From assembly GCA_022605955.1 (NCBI GenBank), contig JAKCOZ010000022.1:5332001-5396000 (forward strand): a stretch of DNA of 64,000 nt. Direction: 5' to 3'. How positions within the stretch are numbered: position 1 is the first letter of the stretch; each line of letters starts with the position of its first letter. This DNA is from Rallus limicola. Its lineage: Eukaryota > Chordata > Aves > Gruiformes > Rallidae. Under the pieces are notes generated by a model. The model saw nothing but the letters and a program-made list of their open reading frames with translations. It had not been told where the DNA came from and made no database searches. This document shows positions 1-13,772 of this stretch, in pieces. The translations under genes and the position numbers were made by a program.

Positions 1-2
1 TC

Positions 3-223
3 CCTGGGGCCTGTCCCTCATTCCGGGGTTGCCAGCTCTCCAATGGCACTACTTCGCCCTTCGCTCGAACGGCAAGTGCACCCCAGGAAAAGAATCGCCA
101 CTATCCATCGTTTATAGAAGAAGAATCCAGATGGGAAAGGGAAAAGATTAGTTCAAAAGCCTCACAAGACCATGACAGAAACAAGCAGAACCCTGCTGCG
201 GGCCTACCGAAAAGGGCGACTCG
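3..223 (+). CDS. Partial penultimate coding exon of an unrecognised gene
   Basis: The plus-strand frame starting at base 3 is open from the window edge for 73 codons plus two bases. It then meets GTAAAC, which I read as a splice donor at 224-225; the stop TAA lies just inside the intron. The two leftover bases (CG) are completed by the first base of the exon at 688, so the phases agree. The peptide is polar and low in hydrophobic residues, with Ser/Thr-rich stretches, an acidic patch (FIEEESRWEREK) and then basic segments. This suggests a disordered tail rather than a folded enzyme core. The exon probably begins before the window. The usual vertebrate neighbours of C7orf50 (CYP2W1, COX19, ADAP1) do not have this C-terminus as far as I can judge, so the gene stays unnamed. 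No function is assigned. The coding call rests on the open frame, composition and splice-phase match. Confidence 0.62.
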
Positions 224-687
224 GTAAACGTGCCCCCAGTGGAGGAATTCAGCCTATCACCACTCAGGCATTCTATCACCTTTAGAGCACCGACAGGTGA
301 CTTGGCGGTGGCAAAACCCAGCCTGTGGTTTTCAACCTGAAGCCTCAGAAGCAGCAATACTGAGAAACGACCCCATCTACCCCCCACCATCCCCCCAATA
401 AACCAACCCAGAGCTCCCCTGGAAGTGTTTTTGGGATTTGCAAACCACGGGGTTCAGAATCGTTAATGTATTGGCTGCATGGCGCCGCTGGCCAGAGGGG
501 CACCGCACTCATTTTGAGGTTACAGACTAATATTTAATTCACTTGGTATTTTTAAGTTAAAGTGTAGCGGTGTTATCTATCCAGGTCAGCAGCACAGACA
601 GTTATTGGCCTGCTGTAAGCAAATGAGGTGCTTGCTCACTTTGCAGGAGGATCCCGGCCCTAGCCAGCTTCCTTTCCCTCTTGTTAG

Positions 688-862
688 CAATTCTGCAGGA
701 CCCAAGCAAAAGAAAAAAAAAAGCCTCAGAGGTTTGTTCCATAAATCATTACCCAGTAAAAGCCTAAACAGGTCAGAGAGATATGGCCTTGGACCTATAA
801 AAAATTCAACATCAGTGACTAACCTCGCCAAAGGTGGATCCATTGCAGCAACTACTGGCTGA
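688..862 (+). CDS. Last coding exon of the same unrecognised gene
   Basis: A strong acceptor, a pyrimidine tract ending in TTGTTAG, precedes base 688. The first base completes the codon opened at 222-223 (giving Arg); 57 further codons and TGA at 860-862 follow. The C-terminal peptide is basic: a KQKKKK run, then SLRGLFHKS and several Ser/Lys pairs, ending in GSIAATTG. Polybasic Ser-rich tails like this can bind membranes, microtubules or nucleic acid, but nothing here decides between them. Two other AG acceptors at about 647 and 698 would put the KKKK frame out of phase with the upstream exon, which is why 688 was chosen. A consensus polyadenylation signal about 300 bases downstream supports this as the final exon. 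A 150-residue open frame on the opposite strand (586-1038) is taken as a shadow. Confidence 0.62.
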
Positions 863-1185
863 GCACTGGAAGCTAAATCCCATCCAGCCTGAACCAGGGA
901 AAGCTTGGCTCTCCCAAGCCAGCAAGAGAGGGGAAAAGCAAGAGGTTTGCTAGTGAAACCTGCAGTTTTCCTTGCTGTCATGTCAGCTGTGAGCATGGAG
1001 GTGACATAAAAAGTTCTGAACAGGCTTTTCCCAGCCATTACGGTAGTCTCAGAGCTCCAAAGACTTGGTGAGACAGGAGATGGTGTGAAGCTAGAAATCG
1101 TCTGTACACCTTACGCCTTGCAACTTTATAGTTACGGTAACGTAAATCTAGTTGTTGGAATAAAATCTTCTACATCACTGTGTTC
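863..1185 (+). other. Probable 3' UTR of the unrecognised plus-strand gene
   Basis: Sequence between the TGA at 862 and the region just beyond the AATAAA at 1159. It has no further open frame in phase and no recognised repeat. The end is inferred as about 15-25 bases past the signal. Confidence 0.5.
1159..1164 (+). promoter_or_regulatory. Polyadenylation signal AATAAA
   Basis: A canonical AATAAA about 295 bases after the stop at 862, followed within 30 bases by GT/T-rich sequence (TGTTCACGGG, then CTCCTTTTT). This arrangement fits a real cleavage site for the plus-strand gene. Confidence 0.55.
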
Positions 1186-4100
1186 ACGGGTATTCTCCTT
1201 TTTATATGGAGGAGCCCGCTAAGAAGCAGCTCACAGGTCTTTATTTCAGACCTGGATTGACCCCACAACCAAAGCTGAACCCATCTGTGCAGGTTTGCTG
1301 AGCAGATATGCCAGACCTGTGAACCATGAGGTGTCACTCCCATGTCCCTACCATGTCCCCACTCTCTAGGCAGGTCCCAGAACTTGATAGATCAAGAAGG
1401 TCCCTAACAAGGAGGATGTCCTCAACTTGCCTCCATGGCTCAATTTTATCCCATCTCACTGACTTTGAGCTTCCACTGAGTGGAAAGGGATAAGGAGCTG
1501 AGCTCTGGGGCGAGATGGCTTAGTGAAGATGCATCAGCTTCACCAAGGCCAACCCTTGCCCCTCTGACACCAGCTGAATTTACCCTTAGTGTCCATCACA
1601 GCTTGCCATTAGCAACAGGAATGTGGGAAGCGCTGCTGGGGGGGGTGCTCAATCCCCTACTCAGGCTCCAGTACCACTCACCTTCTCTTCTCACATGTCC
1701 ATGATCCCTCTTGTGCCACGTTCAGAGTCACACGCTGCTGATGCCAGCTCCGTGGGGGATTCCTGAGCAACCGCAGCGACACCTCATGCCCCAGTTATAC
1801 AAAGAGACATGCAAGAGCCAGACTGGCAGGACTTAGCCCTAATCTGCAGTGGCACTGCCCTATAATGAGTGCCAGGAAATGTCTTTAAAAGGAGACTGCT
1901 TTCTAATTGCTTCTTAAAAAAGCCCAAAAAGCCCTTAACATGGACTCTCTTTGGCACAATGCTGGGCTGCATTTCTAAATCCAGTTTCTGCCATGAAGTT
2001 TACTCTGGCTCTTTGGTTGTGTTGCATCCACAAGCTACTATTTTTATTCTTTCTTTTGATCATTGAGCCTGTTTACAGCACGAGGGGAACAATATGGGAA
2101 CAGAAATAAAGCTGGGGCAAACCCAAAGGAATGAGACCACCGATGGCATTGCCAGCATCTCTGCCTCCATGAGCTAGCAGCCCTGCAACAGAGTGGTACC
2201 GCAGTGAGACTCAACTAACCCATCCCTTCTGGCTCCATATGGCCAACCTCAGTTGTGTTCCATCTACCCATCATCTACAAACTTAATACCAAACAGTGAA
2301 ACCGCCTGCATGTCCTTAAGCTGACGGCTTCCTATCTGTGGTACATCCTAAGAGAGAGTATTTTCTCGAGGCACTGACTGTCACAACAGTATCACTTTTG
2401 GCTTCCTTAAATACAGTAATCAAAGTATTTTGAACAGTAGCCTACAGCTACTGAATACTTTTCTGTCTCAAAATAGACATGAGCCTCCTCCCACCTTCTG
2501 CCATGAGCTTTCTGGTCACTCTGAGGTTTCGGTGGTTCTCTCCGGTTTCCTTCGCTATATTCAGTGAGTGCAGCCCAGCTGGTTGCTGTAGTCTTTGATC
2601 CAAATGCTGCCAGCTTAGACTGTGAAGCACAGAGTCAAAAGGACACAAAATATGAGTGAAGAATATGCAGAAAAGGAAATATTTTCTGTCTTTGCATTTA
2701 CATTTTTAATATAGTCATGTTGTCTAGAGGCCAGATTTGGGGAATGGAAAGCGGGAGCCTGGTTTCTATTTTCAGCCCAGGCACTGATTGCTCTGTGTTG
2801 CTGGCAAATCTTTTAATCTCTTTCCCTCTGTTTTTTCCTTCTGTAATAAAGGGACGATCAGACCTCCCCTTGTGTGGCAGCATCCTCTGATGGAACACCG
2901 CAAGGACAAAGTATTAATAACCACCCTGTACAGAAAAGCCAAGAGGTCACAGGTATTTGAGCAGAGCTTAGCTATTCAGCGCTCCTTCACATGCACACCG
3001 TGCCTTGATGTTAATAGACGTTATATATTAATATGGGATGGAAACGTAGACCCTTCAGGGCACAAAAGTAACCCTATCCAGAGCACCACTGAATAAATAC
3101 AATATAAAGATGAAATAGCTTCAAATACTGAACAAAATTGAAAGGCAAAGAGATATTAAAGAGGAACAGCCAAGTCATCCTGCCCTCCTCCCAGCTGGCA
3201 TCTAACTGCCCTCAGCACAAACACGTGAATGAAAAGGAATGCTGTGTACCAAGAGGGGATGCTGCAAGTGGTCCATAAGCGGCTAAGTGTGCTCCATCCT
3301 CCACTTCTTTGCTTCTCTGGAATGTTCCCAAGGAGATGCCAAGGAGGTGGGTAAAGGACTGAGTTCCCCAATGGCAAATACAGCAAAGCCTATGCTCAAT
3401 CTCATATGGAATCAACCCTGGAAACTATCCCATCAGGCCATCCCTGCATCATCCTCCAGGTCTGCCATGCTGCTGCTTGTCCTTTTCTCCCACAGAATTA
3501 CCAGAGACTCCTTCCATGCAGCCACACTGACGGCTGGGTACCAAACCCCATTCCTGGGCTGTTCCACTTTTCAGTCCCTGCAAGGTGGTCAGAGCTGGGC
3601 TCTGGTTACCTGGGATCTGCCAGGTCTTCTCAGCCCCCTGCCTGCTCAATTCCAGCTGCCGCACCTCTAGCCAGATGTCTGACCCCACCACTTGTGTGAG
3701 TGACCTCCGGCACCACTACCCAGACCAGGGCATGAGCAAAGCCCTGCTCTTCCTGTGGTCTAAGCCACTTCTGCCCATTTCACCAACACAAGCAGCTGCA
3801 CTGGCAGATTTTAGGGAAGGTTTTGGGGACCTGGGTGATGAGCAGTCCACAGCAGAGATCTCCACACTGGACCACTGCAGCCACAGGAAGGTGCATGTTC
3901 AAAGCCTTGTGTACCTTCCCATCTGTTCCACCAGACCAGTTATTAAAATAATTTCAAAACAATCAGTGTTGCATCCCGCTGTGTGACGGTCAAGCTGCTT
4001 AATTCTCAGCACAGCCTCTTGGATCACACTGAAATAACGTGCATATGCTCCGGGGCCAGAGACCAGCGTTTATTTTAAGAGGTGCTTTAGGATCAAGACA

Positions 4101-6005
4101 GTCACCATGAGCTCTTCACATTTACTATTCGGGGCTATTGAACCACAAGTGACCTTTCAGATTCTTAAGACTTGGATTATGAAGGGCTTTATATACTAAG
4201 CCTAATGACTCGAATTATAGCCTTAGCATCCTGAGAGTCAGAACTGAACTACGAGCATTTTACTTTCTTCTATCCACAAAACAGCTTGGGCTGGATTTTG
4301 AATGCTTTTCGAGGGTATGTCAAGCTGGTGCCCATTATAATGATCAAGTTGAGTTGCAGGAAAGATGACCTAGGTAAAGGTCGTGTCTGAGAGAAATGGC
4401 AGGATTTTCTAGATGAGCCAGCTGAGACATCTGTCTTCCTCCCTCAGAGACAACTCCTCTATCACTTCCAAATATTAAAAGAAATCCCTGTGAAATGCTA
4501 CAGCACACTTCAATCCGTGGGGCTGCAGGAGTGGGATACAGTATTTTGTCACTGTCAAATCTCTATGGCAAGAGTAAGTTTGGTGGGACCAATAATCATC
4601 TTCCTGTGACTGGCTGAGCTGCAAATTATCTTCCAGCTCTCAAACTAAAAGAATTCCAACCCTCAGGAAGCTGTACAGCATCTGGCACCGAGGCACACAT
4701 GTCCTGGAGTGGCCACTTACACAGTTCAACACCACAGTGAAATTTGCTTCCAACACAGCTGGAGCTTGTGTTCTCCCTTACCTGCATTGGGCTGCCCTTT
4801 CCCAGGACCAATGCCAGAGGCCCACAGAGCATCCTCTGGACAATTCCATGCACCAGTGGCTTACAGCTGTATAGCAGGTCAAAAGTTTAATTTGCCCATT
4901 AAAGCAATTTTATGAGGGATACAGGGCCCTCAGCCACAGCAACGATGCAAACAAAGGTTGATGGATACGTCCTGGTGGCTCAAGGCCCTTCCGTTGACAA
5001 GGATGGGGAAGATGGGCACAGTGGAGCAGAGAAGCCGGCAGGACATGCTGTCTGCAGAGGGGCGGTATCCATCATGTTCCCTTCGCTCTTCTCTTGGAGC
5101 AACAAACCACTTGTATAGAGAACAGCAGCGACCAAGACTCACCTGCCATGCTTCCCTGCTCCCCCAGGACCCCCAAAATCCCAAACCCAAATGATCTGAG
5201 ACACTCTGCTCTGCGGTAACTGGCTAGTTCAACCAAAGGCAGCATTTTCTCATTAAACAATGTCACAGATGTACTCTCGATCTCTCTGCGGTCACTTTTC
5301 CCTCCTTCCCTTTGTCCAAAGGCAGCTGAAATAATAATAAAAAAAGGATTTAGAAAACAAAGGGGGAACCCCTGGTTTTCTTTCAAGAGCCAGGGAGAAT
5401 TTCTGAGGACTGAACCAGTCTCTGGAAATAATTGTCCCATTCACTGTCATTTTGCTCCCGCACGCTGCGTTCTGCAGCTGCCAGTCTTGGCTGCTCCAAA
5501 GGAAAGCAGGAGGATGTATGAAAGTGCAGAGAGCTGCTTCATCCTGTATCACCGCACAGGTCATCATTTTTGAATGAGTTCTAGTTAAATACTGCAGACT
5601 CACAATCCCCAAAGCCCTACATGGCCTATGTGGAAATAAAAATTACCGTTGATGAGCTGGTTTCCTCCCCATCATCTTCTTCACTAATTCACTCAGATTT
5701 TCCTGCATTATTGGTGAAAGTTGAGTTATAATCTGCCTCAGGTGCTCCCATGGGAAGGAAAGGGGGATGCTGATGCAATAGTCCAAACGCAGCCCCTGCT
5801 CACTGCAGGTTTTCCACCTCCCAGATAAAACAGTGCATCAAAGCCACTGGAAATGAGAATTACTTAAAGATTTTCTTTGTTTTGACAACAAAAACAAGCT
5901 GAAGGTAGACTGAGTTCTGGTCGAGGCATGTGCCCTAATCAAATGGTATGAGGAAATCATACCTAAGAGCAGCAATGCACTGTGACTGTGCCTTCACAGC
6001 AGGGA
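1186..6005. other. Gene-free intergenic DNA
   Basis: No exon with matching splice sites, RNA gene or recognisable repeat was found. Open frames up to about 130 codons exist on both strands (for example around 3287-3986 and 5072-5440) but overlap each other, lack splice support and look like chance. Exons of COX19 or CYP2W1, the expected neighbours in mammals, were looked for by eye and not seen. Confidence 0.5.
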
Positions 6006-6565
6006 CGGGAGGGGATTGTCCTGCTCTGCTCTTTCGAGGCCCCAGCTGGAGTCCTGTGTTCAGAGCTGAGGCTTGCAATACAAGGAAGATGTGGAACTGT
6101 TGGAGAGGGTTCAGAGGAGGGCACAAAGATGATCAGAGGGCTGGAGCTCCTGCCCTATGAAGAGAGGCTGAGGGAGTTGGGCTTGTTCAGCCTGGAGAAG
6201 AGAAGGCTGCAGGGGGACCTCTTTGCAGCCTTCCAGTACCTGAAGGGAGCAGAGAAACAGGAGGGGAATCAGCTTGTTAAAATAAATAGTGGTAGGACAA
6301 GGGGTGAAGCTGAAGGAGGGAAGGGTTAGATTAGATATAAGGCGGGAGCTCTTTACAGAGAGAGTGGTGAGGGGCTGGAACAGGCTGCCCAGAGAGGTCG
6401 TGGATGCCCTGTCCCTGGAGGTGTTCAAGGCCAGGTTGGCTGGGGCCCTGGGCAGCCTTGTGTAGATCAAGGCCTGGAGGTTGGTGGCCCTGCCTGTGAC
6501 AGAGGGTTGGAACTCTCTGACCCTTGGGGTCCCTTCCAACCCAGACCAGTCTGTGATTCCATAAT
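6006..6565 (+). mobile_element. CR1 LINE, 5'-truncated 3' end
   Basis: A plus-oriented copy of the last ~560 bases of CR1. Typical landmarks in order: the segment around 6085 (GTGGAACTGTTGGAGAGGG), the AGCCTGGAGAAGAGAAGGCT block at 6189, the GGCTGGAACAGGCTGCCCAG block near 6372, and the terminal GGGTCCCTTCCAACCCAGAC near 6528, followed by a degenerate octamer tail (GTGATTCC). It lies in the intergenic space and keeps no meaningful part of ORF2. Confidence 0.93.
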
Positions 6566-9500
6566 TCACCCTGTTTACCTGTACAAGGGGTGGAACGGTC
6601 TCATTATCAACCCTGTAATTTGGCCATTTAGGTGTTCATTAGGCGAGAGGCAACATAGAGAACAATCCTCCCAGGCTGAAACTGCCCGGAAACCTGAAGC
6701 AAGGAGTGAGTCAAGGTATAGGCATGGACTGAGCACTGGAGAGCACCCACACATATCTCACTACCCAAACCAGAGGCAGGTGCTCACAAGCGTTATCAGA
6801 GTGCCAATGACCTCCTGTTTGAAGGTTTCTTCTTTGTCACTTCAGGCAGTTTTAAAAGTGCTGATGTAATCTCTGCCATCTCCCCTGATTTTGTGAGTCA
6901 CACGCAGTGGGGATGAGGCTCCAACTGGCATCTTCTCTTCCAAGAAAAAGCACATTACACACCCAGGGTAAGGTCTGAATTGGCTTAATGGGACTTCCCC
7001 TAGGGAAAAGCTGATGGAGATGGAAATCCAGAGCCATCTTGAAGGGATTTGGGGTGAATTTTAAGGATAATTCTGTTCTTATGGACTATGATAAATCAAG
7101 ACCTTTAAATCCTCAATGCCTTCTGCTATCCCAACTGCAATGACAAGCACCAGAAAGCACTTTTTCACAAAAAGATGGAGACTAGAAGCCAATAATTGGG
7201 TGCACAGAGATCACAGAATAATACACAGAGATGGTGCAGGTAGAGCTGATGAGATGGGATATGTGAGAATCATCTGCTAATGAATGTTCATGCTTCCAGT
7301 GAGCACTGGAAGCTTCCAAAAAATTTTGGTAAGGGTTACCAAGTGACAGCTGTACTGACCTGAAAGGCATCACAGCCAAAAAGAGACGATGGGTGCAGGT
7401 AGAGCTGTGCAGTTGAACTGGAAGAAGTGTTGCCTTCTGCAACCCTCCAAGCTGCCACTGCAACAGGACACTTTGGCTTGGGCACAGGCTGCAGGTTCAT
7501 CACCAGCAGTGATGAACTGATCAGACTGATCAGAAGGAGAAGGTAATTTGCAGGACTCAAAGGAAAACTTGGCGTGTTACTACTGTTTCTGATTGATTCT
7601 TCAGGTGAAACGGAAGCAGGTGTTTCCTTCGTGGGGCTGGAAGCGACCCATGGGAGCGGTGGGGTGAAAACACTTTGTACTTCTGGGGTGAGTTTCACTT
7701 GCACCCACAACTTCAACAGCTCCTCCAGTATCTATTTTATTGCAGTCAGCAGCAGAATGTGGCCCGTGGAGCGCAGCCAAGCAGCGGGTTTACAGGGTGC
7801 ACTGAACACACAGATCCTCTGTGTTGCAGTAACACCATCATCCCAAAATGAGACCAGAAAACCTTCCCTGGGCTGGGCCATCACCAGTTCAATGCTGCTG
7901 ATGAGCACGCTCAGACACTGGAATTTCACCCAGATTTCATCTGTTTAACACCAGCAGTGTGTACACAGGGACCTGCTTACAGCCAGCCCTGCCATCTTCT
8001 GCTGGTTTGGCCCTGAGCACTAACCACATGTAAGAGTTCAGAGAAGCTCCATATTTCCTCTTCCTGGCGTATCACAGTGCACCATTAAATGAGGATGAAA
8101 GATTTCCTTATGTCACAGGGATACTACTCGTTATTTTTACCCTTATGGCAGCCAGGATTTGTGCCAGGTGACATCCTGCCTTAACCAGGCTACTTCAAGA
8201 GGTTGCATTCCCGACGTTCATCCTTGCCCTCTGGTATGTTTGATGCCCATCCATGGTTTCTTGGCTGGCTCTCATCATGCCTATCTGGTAGCATGTATTT
8301 GTGACAGCTCACGGAAACACGGCTCCTGTTTAACGAGGTAAATCAGGGCGCTGGTCAGTCATTTCCAAGATCCTGCAAGAGCTGCTGCTTCTAATAAAGG
8401 GTACTATCTTCATGAAATCTATAAAGTCTGTTTACATGTATCTATGCTACCAGGGAAACACTACAGTTGTAGCTGCAGCTTTCGATATGCCAAAATTGCT
8501 TTAACCCAGTTTGTTCAGCCCAATTAAGCCCATGGGAAGTAGACAAATAAATTGGTTGCAACCTTCAGCGACCCCAAGACTGGAGACGGGCAGCAAGGCC
8601 AAGGGAGGCATCGCGCTGTGCGCTGAGCATCCTGAGCAGCTGAGATCCCACAGCCTCACGGCTCAAGGCGCTTCACAGACAAACGCCACTGCCCACTTGG
8701 CGACCACCAAAGCAGCATCACGGTACCAGATTTGGGCAATTTCATGGAGCTTAAGACAGCCTGTTTGGTACAAAAGAGGCTGCCAAAGCCTGTTGTAGCT
8801 CTAGACCAGTACAGTGTCAACATCCTTCTTTGGGTCCAAAGGAGCAAAACAGTGATTTTCACTAGGTCCAGCTCCTTATAAACAAATGAGAGTGAAAGAC
8901 CCTGTGTCCCAGGGCTTAGAGACTTAGAAAATACACACAGGCCCATGAGGAGAATAGATTTAAAGTCGTCACAGCTAAAGGCTACATGATATTTTAATTA
9001 GCAGCAAACCTTCTTTAAACAATCCCAATAACTGAAGCTAACAGGAGATGCAATTCCACCTTCCTATGAAGAAAAGGGTAACCTTTAACTGTGTGCTCAC
9101 ATAGTTTAGGGGGTTTTGCTTGTTTGCTTCTAACACAAGCCCCTCTTCATTCAGTCTCCAGGCTGAAGGCACAGAGAAGTAGAATTTGAATAATTCTGGC
9201 CATTTATATACATGTGGCATTTCTTGACCTTTAAATATTTGATTTTGAAACCTATTTAACTTTTTGACGTAGGTGTTTTCGTGGGTTTTGTTAGGGAATG
9301 CCAAAAATTTTCTGCATGCAGGGGGAAAAAAAACATAATTAATAAGAGCAACTGTATGACTGTGCTTCTGTTTTTAACCAAAGGGCCCTCCCTCTGTGCC
9401 CGTAACACCCGCCAAACTTTCTTAGTATCACAAGCTTCTTATTCAGCTTTGTTTTAACAAAGAAAGATAAACCACTGTTTCACTTTGCCCTCCCCCCACC

Positions 9501-12500
9501 ATTTACTCATTAGTTTTGATATTCCCTGTTCCTCATAGGGAAAAGAACCCTGTATTTTAAAACAGTAATTATTTTTTACCTTATTAAGTTGTTGACTACG
9601 TATGTTCTTCTGAAGAATTTAAAATAGAATGTAATTATAAATCACTGCTAAAATGAGCCTGTCCTGCAAAGGCAAGGCCATGTAGTTGTGTCCTTGTATG
9701 ACTGGAATCGCTGTAAACAACTAATATTCCTATTTGCTGGGACAGAAATAACCAGCTCATTCAGCTGCACCAGAAAGGAAGACATAAAAGGAAACCAAAG
9801 GCTAAACCAGAATAAGCCACTGGAAAGTTTTATGTCAACAAAACTGGATTTAAATCAAGTAACATCAATTCAGTATTTTGACTGTAAATGAATCAGAACA
9901 TTAAAGCCTGTTTGAAAGAGGACGTTTGTGATGAAACATCTCTGAGTCGGCTCCTGCACCAAATGAATAGGAAAGTTCCTGCTTCTTCCTCCTGTGCAGG
10001 ATCAAGGCCAGCCAGTGAAGGTGTCTCTCTGGCTTTAGTACTGCTCTGTTGTCCTAAATTTTGAAGATGCAAATAGCAGGACTGCAGGGAAAACACCTAA
10101 TAAATGTCTTCTCAGTCACAGGTGAAGGAAAGCCCGGTCCTGGTGGCACAGTGAGAGGCCACATCCCACCACGTGTGCATGAAGGAGTAAAACTGAAATC
10201 ACACAGACCATTTCCATTCTCATGTTTTCTAGTTTTCCAACTGCTTGACTTCACAGCTTCAATCTCTTTCAGTATCACTTTATTCTGACACAGATTTGCA
10301 GGCATCTGAGTAGATTTTAACGTTCATTACTTTGCCTTACTGGCAAGTGTTAAAAAAACCCAAACTCAACCCAAATAAACAAAATAAAACCCCCAACACC
10401 AAGCTCAAGTCAAAGCAGCGTGTTTCTAAGCTATGTGAAATGAGGGGAGATGAGCCAAGAGTCACCTTGCTGTAAAATAAACAGAAACACAGTAGAGCTA
10501 TTCTCCAGTGGGAGGAAATAAGGAAATAAAACTACTCATTCAACAACCACGATACACCCTTCCCAAACAAGGACAGAGGATTCATTTACCCAGTAATTTT
10601 ACAATGGTGATAACAAATTAAAACTCTGAGCAGACAGTAGAGAACCAAGAAGATATACAGTCCACAGCAAGGATCAGCCAAATATAAAGGGAACTTTTTT
10701 ACACTGACAAGTTTTGAGTAATTAGTTCTTCCATTAGAGGCAGAGTTCCAGCTTCCAGCAATTCGGAGTAATTAATGTTCCTTTCCTTTGCCCAGAAGCC
10801 CTGACTTCAGCATTCTCTCAGGATACAAATACTTGTAGCCAGAGCTACACAATACAGATTAACTCAACTAGAAGACAATTAGAGTAGGCAGATGAGGAGG
10901 TAGTTTGTCAGTCTCTACACACTGTTGCTTCTAACCCTGGACGCAATATTTATTAAGGCAGCAGACTGATTTCAATGGAACCACAGGCATGATTTTGTTC
11001 TATCTGTATCCAAATAATCATTCTAAAGTACAAGAATTATTGAGATTTTAAATTCTATGTGACTAAATGACAAAACAAGGCAAATGAAGTCCCATATTAT
11101 ATCTTCTGTACAGATCTGGCCAGCTATAGGCATTCAGTAACTGGTTATATGCTTAATAATTTGAAAAACATAATTTAAAATACATGACAGAGGAAATCTT
11201 GCTATACTTCTCATCCCACAAAGTTAATTCCTAGATTAAAATGCTGAGCTGAGCAGCAAACAGAAGCTGGCCAGGTGGCTAACGTATTGAAAAGAGGGGG
11301 TTTGATTGCCAGAGATGCTATTGCATCCACACACTGTGTTGGCTATGATCTCTGGGTCCTCACAATCTTGCCTTTAAAATGGGCCTGGGAATACATGTCT
11401 CCCAAAAACGTGGTTTTGGGTTTTATGGGTGTTGGGGAGTTGCCGTGTTTGCCCGCCAGCTGAAGGTTCTTTAAGAAAAAGGGCAAAGTAAAAAAGAAAA
11501 GTGCAGTGAAGCCTCCTTTCCTATTCACACTATAACATCAAGTGTCAGACGACACACTATCTCACATTCAGCTCTGAAACCAGACATACAGTCTAACAGT
11601 ACAAAGCAGAAGTTTTTCAAGCTATTTACCCAATTTCCCGACACCACCAACCATTGAACCGTACCAGGCACCAAGAGACACATGGCAGAAGACATCATAC
11701 TTTGTTTTCTCTATCCAACACAACAACAGCAACAGTGACCTTAGTTTTTAGCTTCTGCATCTTCCATAACTGCAAGAAGAGGAGGCTGAAGACGATGTCC
11801 TTCACCTGGTCACTGGTAGCACTGAAGGGAGTATGTTGGAACTGCAGCTGAGGAAGAGGAAAGCAGAGCAGGACCTCACTTGCAGAGGTCCATTACTTCC
11901 CTGGTGAGAGGATCCAACTGTTCTTTTCCAAACATTGCTGTCCATGTGGACTCCAGATTGGTAGGCCTTCTGTGCTTTTAATATTAATTGATGTAAAAAG
12001 AAACACAACAATCCTATTCTACAAAGCCTCTCTTCTCAAGGACCTGTCAACATTTGCACATGGTCAGAACCAAGGTCCAGAAAAGGCAAATCCAACAAAT
12101 TCCTAAAAGGTTCCCATCCTTTTTTGCCTGGACATGACCTTTATAATCTTGTAAGCTGGAAGTGCACAGCAAGGACCAACACTTTTGTGCAACAGAGAAA
12201 TGAACAGTGGTGATTAAAAAAATTCTCAGAGCGAGCAGAGTCTTCTCTGACACACAAAATGCAATCAGAAAGACACTTTGAAAACTTAATCCCTGAAAAA
12301 TTCCTTTTTTTTTTTACCTGATGAAAAGGAAAAAGAATCAGCTTCTGCTTGGAGTGATGGTAGTTTTTCTCAGCTGCATGTTATCAGACATCAGACCCGA
12401 AGATTTTTCACTAGTTCACTTAGTGTCAGTACCATTTCTTTTGATTACAGACCCTTTCCACCAACTTTTGCACTAGAAACTCATTTTTATGCAGCTTTGG

Positions 12501-13735
12501 GCCCCAGAAAGGCCTGGACACTGCTCGTGCCCTCCACAGCCCCCAGCCAACTGCTGCCTCATGGCTCAGGAATAACACCTGAGCTATTCAACCATTGGCA
12601 CCTTAGTGGAGAGGCTGGGTGCTGCTGCTGCATTGTGCTCACCGTTGCATCAGGCTCCATCAGCACGATGTTAGAGCAAGGCATGTTGGTCTCTAGTCTT
12701 TTTTAGTTGAAAGCATCATCTTCAAGAAGTCAGAAAGCATAAGGTATTTGTTACTAGTAATATATTTCATACTTCTAAAGATTTGTCATAATCCATGGCT
12801 GGGAAGGCTGTCAAATCCAGGCAAATGCTTCTTATTGAAAAATTAGGCCTGCATATCCACAGATCCTCCCCTCCTTCCCCCATCCAAATTAAAGACGTAA
12901 TTCCCAACGACAGCCACTCTTCTCAACCACTGCACATCTCATCTACTTGTTATTAATAAAGTATGAACAGTGTTTGCAGAAACATTAAGGAATCGGGTCA
13001 AGAACACCATCTGAACACACGTGTTATTTAATAAGCCAATCATCTAACATTTGAGTAATTAATGTCCTTGGTTTTTACTTGAAAGCCTCATTTCCAGCAC
13101 GTTCATAGGAGATGTCAAAGCGAATGAACACAAATTAACTCTTTTGGAAGCCAATTAGAAGGGAAAGCTGGAGATGCAATATTGGCAGGGTAGATACAAA
13201 GCGGTACAGCACAGCTCTTCTTGCTGAAGGGTATGTTTAGGTACAATCAGATGATTTCCCTGCATGTGGTCAAACGCTTTGACCCGTTCCCATCTGTGCA
13301 TTATCTGGTTATCCAAACAATTGCCACAAAGCATTTGAAAAACTTAAAAAAAATATAAAAGGAAAGCTAACAAAAGCTGATGGCATCTCCAGATCACTGC
13401 ATGAAGTACTAATAAGCAACCGTGTTATACAACCCGCGTTCAACAGGCTGAAAATGATCTTTCCCAAATCCAAATGACATACTCCTCAAGCTGGAAGTGA
13501 TAGATTGCAGCTGGCTGAGCAAGCATTGTACTGTACACTCATTTTGAAAGCTGCCATCGTAAAAGCCCCTCCAGGCTTTTTGTTGGTTCCTTTGCTCTTC
13601 TTAAAGAAGAGTTGCAAAGCTCCTCTTATTTAACAGTAATTACGTGGGGAGGTGGAGGAAAACTAACAAGAAAGAGAGATTTCTTCTCCTAAAGATGTGT
13701 GGTAAGATTACTTGTAATCAGAACAGCCCTTCTAT
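6566..13735. other. Gene-free intergenic DNA downstream of C7orf50
   Basis: No supported exon, RNA gene or repeat longer than simple A- or T-rich runs. The open frames in it (for example 7336-7716 minus and 7574-7948 plus) overlap antiparallel and have no conserved motif I recognise. Confidence 0.5.
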
Positions 13736-13752
13736 GGACCAAAGATGACATC

Positions 13753-13758
13753 TTTATT
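13753..13758 (-). promoter_or_regulatory. C7orf50: Polyadenylation signal of C7orf50
   Basis: TTTATT on the plus strand reads AATAAA on minus, about 235 bases after the C7orf50 stop. The minus-strand sequence beyond it becomes GT-rich (TTTGGTCCATAGAAGGGCTG then TTCTGATT), as expected downstream of a cleavage site. Confidence 0.6.
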
Positions 13759-13772
13759 TCATCACCTCAAAA

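Noticed and set aside
586..1038. 150-codon minus-strand frame
   Set aside because: Antisense shadow of the last exon and 3' UTR of the plus-strand gene. Its Phe run is the complement of the Lys run.
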